The position numbers and the translations under genes were made by a program. A stretch of DNA of 21,591 nt from Clostridia bacterium (GTDB taxonomy: Bacteria; Bacillota_A; Clostridia; TANB77; CAG-508). Of this stretch, positions 18,373-21,591 are shown piece by piece. Under the pieces are notes generated by a model. It did not search any database and was not told where the DNA came from. It saw nothing but the letters and a program-made list of their open reading frames with translations. The stretch covers positions 1 to 21,591 of the forward strand of contig JAAWCC010000114.1 in the NCBI GenBank assembly GCA_022792975.1. The letters run 5' to 3'. How positions within the stretch are numbered: position 1 is the stretch's first letter; each line of letters starts with the position of its first letter.

Positions 18373-19255
18373 ATGAAGAAGGAGTGTAAACTTTGTCCTC
18401 ATGAGTGTAAAGTTGATAGAAGTAAAGCTTTTGGAAGCTGCAGAGCTAGTGATAGAATTATGATTGGAGGAAGTGGTCTCCATAAATTTGAGGAGCCCTG
18501 TATAAGTGGTGGAAATGGTTCTGGAGCGGTATTTTTTTCTAAATGTAATTTAAGCTGTGTTTTTTGTCAAAATTATGAGATAAGCAATTTAGGTAAACGG
18601 AAGGGAAGTAACAAAAGAGGAGTTGGCAGATATTTTCTTAAAACTTCAGTCTGAAGGTGCAGCAAATATCAATTTAGTTTCACCAACAATTTATATAGAT
18701 AAGATAGTCTTATCTATAAATATAGCAAGAGAAAAGGGCTTTAGACTGCCAATAGTTTATAATGGTAATGGATATGAAAGTCTAGAGACATTAAAAAAAT
18801 TAGACGGATTAATAGATATATATTTACCAGATTTAAAATATAGTGACAATGCATTAGCATTAAAATATTCAAAAGTACAGAATTATTTTGAAATAGCAAC
18901 AATAGCAATAAAAGAAATGGAAAGACAAGTTGGAATTCCAAAATTTGATAAAAATGGCATAATGAAAAAAGGGGTAATAGTTAGACATTTAATTTTGCCA
19001 AATTACATAGAGAACACAAAAAATGTACTAAAATGGTTTGCTGACAATATGCGAAGGGAAACTTATATAAGCGTTATGACTCAATATTTTCCAACATATA
19101 AATCAAATAATTATCCAGATATAAATAGAAAGATTAATAAAAAGGAATATCAAGAAATAGAAGATTATATCTATGAAATCAATATACAAAACGGATATAT
19201 GCAAGATTTAGAAGACGAAGTGGAGGAGAAATATGTTCCAAAGTGGGAGTGTTAA
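18373..19255 (+). CDS. PflA-like radical SAM protein, COG1313 type (one CGG +1 site)
   Basis: Pieces 18373-18597 and 18599-19255 join at CGG 18598 into 293 residues, full length for the 'putative pyruvate formate-lyase activating enzyme' family (COG1313). The radical SAM cluster motif CNLSCVFC gives C58, C62 and C65. Additional N-terminal cysteines (C5, C8, C12, C23) are typical of the family. The restored junction reads NLGKGREVTKEELADIF, matching the usual family sequence after the cluster motif. Without the skip the protein would stop soon after the cluster motif. Downstream, VSPTIYID, VYNGNGYESLETL and DIYLPDLKYSD are recognisable barrel elements. The substrate is unknown; the PflA name is by similarity only, and no pflB lies nearby. 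The start overlaps the translational context of DUF1653, 2 nt after its stop. Confidence 0.8.
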
Positions 19256-19286
19256 TCAAAACTTAAGTAATACCAAACATTGGAAA

Positions 19287-19315
19287 TTGACAGGGAAGGA
19301 AAAAAGTAGTATAAT
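19287..19315 (+). promoter_or_regulatory. Consensus sigma-A promoter for the first Spo0A-C-like gene
   Basis: TTGACA (19287-19292), a 17-nt spacer and TATAAT (19310-19315) form an exact consensus promoter 65 nt upstream of ATG 19381. Confidence 0.85.
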
Positions 19316-19380
19316 TATGTTAAGATATGAGCTCTAAAGTGAGCTTAGTCTGAATTTTGAGAAGAGGAGTTTAAGAGGAC

Positions 19381-19746
19381 ATGCCAGGAAGTGATGTCAC
19401 GAGAATCATTGCGGTTTACAGACTGCTAGAGACATTGGGGGTGAATCGTTTTGAGGAAGGTGCTGTTTATGTAGCTTTTATGGTTAGCAGACTGAAGAAG
19501 GATCCTTACGAAACATTAGAAAGTCTGTATGCTAGTGCCGCAAGCCAGTACAACTCTGAACGGGAAGATGTGGAAAATAAAGTCGTGGCGGTCCAGGTTC
19601 AAATCTACAAGTACTTAGAAAGTGCTTCTGCTAGATTTCATCCTGAGCTTGGAGTGATTGTGACAGAATATTTTGAAGACAACCCGTTAAATATTAAGAA
19701 CACGCAGAAGTTTCTGGAAGGAATTATGAGAGCTGTCGAGGTGTAA
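19381..19746 (+). CDS. Stand-alone Spo0A C-terminal-domain-like protein, first copy
   Basis: A 121-residue protein that aligns by eye with the DNA-binding C-terminal domain of Spo0A: a first helix like TRIIAVYRLLETLGV, then GAVYVAFMVSRL, a segment like SLYASAASQYNSERED that matches the recognition region of Spo0A (VLYPDIAKKFNTTASR), and an end like EYFEDNPLNIKNTQKFLE. No receiver domain is present. It could be a transcription regulator or a decoy of Spo0A (inference). GAGGAG precedes ATG 19381. Codon use is richer in G and C than in neighbouring genes (CTG, GTC, CGT). CGG 19561 must be read as ordinary arginine to keep the frame, unlike the 28 sites upstream. It has its own promoter and terminator. 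Confidence 0.6.
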   Translation: MPGSDVTRIIAVYRLLETLGVNRFEEGAVYVAFMVSRLKKDPYETLESLYASAASQYNSEREDVENKVVAVQVQIYKYLESASARFHPELGVIVTEYFEDNPLNIKNTQKFLEGIMRAVEV

Positions 19747-19766
19747 AGGAGACTCCTTTGGGGAAA

Positions 19767-19794
19767 AGGGCGTTTATCGCCCTCCCTTTTTTTT
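19767..19794 (+). terminator. Rho-independent terminator after the first Spo0A-C-like gene
   Basis: AGGGCG (19767-19772), loop TTTAT and CGCCCT (19778-19783), extendable by the flanking GGG and CCC, followed by eight Ts. It is GC-rich compared with the A/T-stem terminators elsewhere in the window. Confidence 0.85.
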
Positions 19795-19806
19795 GTGCAA
19801 AACTAA

Positions 19807-19835
19807 TTGACAAATTATGTTAACAGAGGTATAAT
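19807..19835 (+). promoter_or_regulatory. Consensus sigma-A promoter for the second Spo0A-C-like gene
   Basis: TTGACA (19807-19812), a 17-nt spacer and TATAAT (19830-19835) form an exact consensus promoter 60 nt upstream of ATG 19896. Confidence 0.85.
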
Positions 19836-19895
19836 ATTAATAGGTTTAGTGCTAGATATAGTCACTAAATAAAACTGTATAAGGAGGCTGAAAAC

Positions 19896-20285
19896 ATGCC
19901 AAGAAGGCGGAGGGGGACAGATGGAAAGTGGCTTGCTAATATCAAGCAGGGCTATTATTACGCATGTAAAGGGCTTGGGCTGAGCGTCAATTTTCAATGT
20001 GACGTTAACATTACCGATGCTGTCATATATGCGGTTCATCAAAGCAGCAAAGACATCCAGGAGCTCTATAAGTATCTCGCAGGGAAGAACGTATGCACAA
20101 AGGAAGCCATTGAACAGGAGGTTATTAGACAGATTAAAAATGCATGCACAGAGATTTCCCAGAATTTTAATAAAGAGGAGGCGTTGCAGCTAATTGAACG
20201 CTATTTTGGCAATCAATATGAGGATATTACAAAACCCGAGGTTTTCATTTATGGGCTTGCACAATATCTGAGGAGGAGCATATAA
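19896..20285 (+). CDS. Stand-alone Spo0A C-terminal-domain-like protein, second copy
   Basis: A 129-residue protein with a short basic start (MPRRRRGTDGKW) and a Spo0A-C-like body: GLGLSVNFQCDVNITDAVIY, then LAGKNVCTKEAIEQEVIRQI, which matches the Spo0A recognition helix region, and a final RYFGNQYEDITKPEVF with a last helix like GLAQYLRR. This resembles the SLFG...KPTNSEFIAMVADKLR end of Spo0A. AAGGAGG at 19881-19887 gives good spacing to ATG 19896. As in the first copy, base composition is higher in G and C than in the A-rich genes. CGG 19908 is in frame and must be read as a triplet for this start to work. It probably acts as a DNA-binding regulator (inference), and its targets are unknown. 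Confidence 0.6.
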   Translation: MPRRRRGTDGKWLANIKQGYYYACKGLGLSVNFQCDVNITDAVIYAVHQSSKDIQELYKYLAGKNVCTKEAIEQEVIRQIKNACTEISQNFNKEEALQLIERYFGNQYEDITKPEVFIYGLAQYLRRSI

Positions 20286-20297
20286 AGCAGCCTTTGA

Positions 20298-20326
20298 GGG
20301 AATGGGCATTCTGCCTATTCCCCCTT
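20298..20326 (+). terminator. Rho-independent terminator after the second Spo0A-C-like gene
   Basis: GGGAATGGGCA (20298-20308) pairs with TGCCTATTCCC (20312-20322) with one G-T wobble and a 3-nt loop, followed by CCTTTT. Confidence 0.75.
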
Positions 20327-20375
20327 TTAAAATAACAAAATTCTCTAAAATCTTAAAAAAGTTTTTTTGTAGAGC

Positions 20376-20405
20376 TTGACAACATTCGTATTAACATGGT
20401 ATAAT
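20376..20405 (+). promoter_or_regulatory. Sigma-A promoter for rpoB
   Basis: TTGACA (20376-20381), an 18-nt spacer and TATAAT (20400-20405). The expected transcript start near 20412 leaves a leader of about 210 nt before rpoB. The gene-free stretch 20286-20620 holds only the previous terminator, this promoter and the leader. Confidence 0.85.
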
Positions 20406-20464
20406 ATCTACCTGTATTAAAATCGGTAAATTTATTAAATTCAAAGAAAAAGAGGAATTAAAAT

Positions 20465-20497
20465 ATGCCACTTTTGCTTAAGGTAAATCTATTTTGA
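20465..20497 (+). CDS. Possible leader peptide in the rpoB leader
   Basis: GAGGAA at 20452-20457 is followed by ATG 20465 and a ten-codon frame reading MPLLLKVNLF, then TGA. It lies in the 5' leader of rpoB, about 55 nt after the promoter. A leader peptide controlling rpoB expression is possible, but I see no convincing terminator or anti-terminator hairpin next to it. It may be chance. Confidence 0.3.
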   Translation: MPLLLKVNLF

Positions 20498-20620
20498 AGC
20501 GATGGATAAACTAAAGCAAAATGTATATTTTAAGAAGGACTTTTTCTAAAAATTAATTTTATCTATACAAATGCTTCACAAATTAAAACATTATTTATTT
20601 AAGGAGTGAAAACAAATCCA

Positions 20621-21591
20621 TGAAAGATGTAAAACATGAAAAATGCGTACGTAAAACCTTCGCAAAGATTGGTGACAGTATTGAAATGCCAAATTTCATT
20701 AAAGTACAAAAAGATTCTTACGAGTGGTTTCTAAAAGAAGGGTTAGGAGAAGTTTTAAGAGATGTATCTCCAATAGTAGATTATTCAGGAAATCTTGTAC
20801 TTGAATTTTTTGATTATTACATGGAGGACAAAACAAAATATTCATTAGAAGAGACAAAGGAAAGAGATGCTACATACTCTTCAAGATTACATGTAAAAGT
20901 TAGATTAATAAACAGAGAGACAGGAGAAATAAAAGAGCAGGAAATCTATTTAGGTGATTTCCCTATAATGACAGATAGCGGAACATTTGTAATAAATGGG
21001 GCAGAGAGAGTTATTGTAAGCCAATTAGTACGTTCTCCAGGCTGCTACTATACAGAAGATTTTGACAAAACAGGTAAGAAGGTGTACACATCAACAGTAA
21101 TGCCAATAAGAGGTGCATGGATAGAATATGAGACAGATTCAAATGACATATTCTACGCAAGAGTTGATAGAACAAGAAGGATACCAGTAACAACACTACT
21201 TAGAGCAGTAGGATTACTTACAGATGAGCAAATGATAGAAATGTTTGGAGAAGATGAAAAATTAATGGCAACCTTGCAAAAAGACACCATCAAATCTCAA
21301 GATGAAGCATTAATAGAAATATACAAAAAATTAAGACCAGGGGAATTGCCATCAGTAGATGCAGCAAGAAATCTATTTAATGGTTTATTCTTCGATGAGA
21401 GAAGATACGACTTAGCAAAGGTTGGAAGATATAAATTCAACAAAAAACTAGGTTTAGCTTCAAGGATTCAAAATCAAGTGGCATTTGACGATATAATAGA
21501 CCAAGAAACAGGAGAAGTCTTAGCACCAAAAGATACAGTTATAACTAGAGAAGTAGCACGTCAAATCCAAGATAGTGGAATAAACATCGTA
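20621..21591 (+). CDS. rpoB: RNA polymerase beta subunit, 5' part
   Basis: The first 323 residues of the beta subunit of RNA polymerase; the gene runs off the window. The start reads like clostridial RpoB (KTFAKIGDSIEMPNFIKVQKDSYEWF). The conserved GTFVINGAERVIVSQLVRSPG segment and LPSVDAARNLFNGLFFDERRYDLAKVGRYKFN are clear. AAGGAGTG at 20601-20608 precedes ATG 20621. There is no frameshift and no in-frame CGG; arginine uses CGT, AGA and AGG. rplJ and rplL, the usual upstream neighbours, are absent here; the gene has its own promoter. Confidence 0.95.

Noticed and set aside
1..18600. Ordinary pseudogene decay of four genes
   Set aside because: Decay gives mixed insertions, deletions and stop codons. 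Here every break is the same one-base event at CGG, and family motifs are intact on both sides, including in likely useful genes (ypeB, radical SAM).
1..18600. Homopolymer-type long-read errors
   Set aside because: The A-rich genes have many runs of 5-7 A with no frame break, while the breaks are at short C-GG strings. Homopolymer miscalling does not give this pattern.
432..18600. Simple reassignment of CGG to another amino acid (Gln, Trp or Gly as a triplet)
   Set aside because: A triplet reassignment changes the residue but not the frame. The frame itself must move by one base at each site, so a triplet reading cannot explain it.
19908..19910. An upstream start that would make CGG 19908 a shift site in the second Spo0A-like gene
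   Set aside because: A shift at 19908 moves out of the frame that carries the Spo0A-like body. ATG 19896 has an ideal AAGGAGG in the same frame, so the triplet reading is the simpler one.

Overview
The window looks like a piece of chromosome from an AT-rich, endospore-forming member of the Clostridia (Bacillota). Reasons: A-rich coding sequence that uses mostly AGA for arginine, strong AAGGAGG ribosome binding sites, consensus sigma-A promoters, a ypeB germination gene, an alpha/beta-type small acid-soluble spore protein (SASP) and a clostridial-type rpoB. Every gene I can support is on the + strand. I see no rRNA, tRNA, CRISPR array or insertion sequence.

Layout. Bases 1-14907 are the 3' part of one giant surface-protein gene, at least 4,960 residues long. 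It carries two copies of a glycine-rich module, Big_2-like Ig domains, about five RCC1-type beta-propellers, about 20 cadherin-like beta-sandwich repeats and a C-terminal dockerin-like EF-hand pair. Then come an MGDG-synthase/UgtP-like glycosyltransferase (15020-16137), ypeB (16283-17677), a SASP gene (17743-17919), a DUF1653 gene (18110-18370) with a PflA-like radical SAM gene (18373-19255), two separately transcribed genes for stand-alone Spo0A-C-like domains (19381-19746 and 19896-20285), and the 5' part of rpoB (20621 to the window end).

The outstanding observation: read conventionally, the giant gene, the glycosyltransferase, ypeB and the radical SAM gene are all broken by frameshifts. 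Every break is the same event, an in-frame CGG where skipping the C (a +1 shift) gives a GGN glycine codon and restores the protein. There are 28 such sites. The giant gene has 22: 432, 436, 527, 1047, 1081, 1409, 2493, 2734, 3005, 3069, 4009, 5921, 6024, 6052, 6284, 6858, 6865, 7436, 7569, 8098, 10298 and 12306. The glycosyltransferase has 15077 and 15549, ypeB has 16862, 16875 and 17617, and the radical SAM gene has 18598. With all 28 applied, each gene becomes one uninterrupted frame. In these genes I found no in-frame CGG that reads as arginine, while CGA, CGT and CGC do. This suggests that CGGN acts as a four-base glycine codon, or that CGG is an obligatory +1 frameshift codon. A systematic sequence error or edit remains the main alternative. 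Two facts argue against a frame-blind, strand-blind error: all insertions are in codon phase, and I saw no mirror-image breaks at CC. Against the decoding idea, the two Spo0A-like genes, whose base composition differs, each contain one in-frame CGG that must be read as a normal triplet.

How the genes relate: ypeB, the SASP and probably the Spo0A-like regulators belong to sporulation and germination. The glycosyltransferase belongs to membrane glycolipid synthesis. The giant protein is probably extracellular and attached through its dockerin. rpoB has its own strong promoter, a leader of about 210 nt with a possible short leader peptide, and no in-frame CGG.
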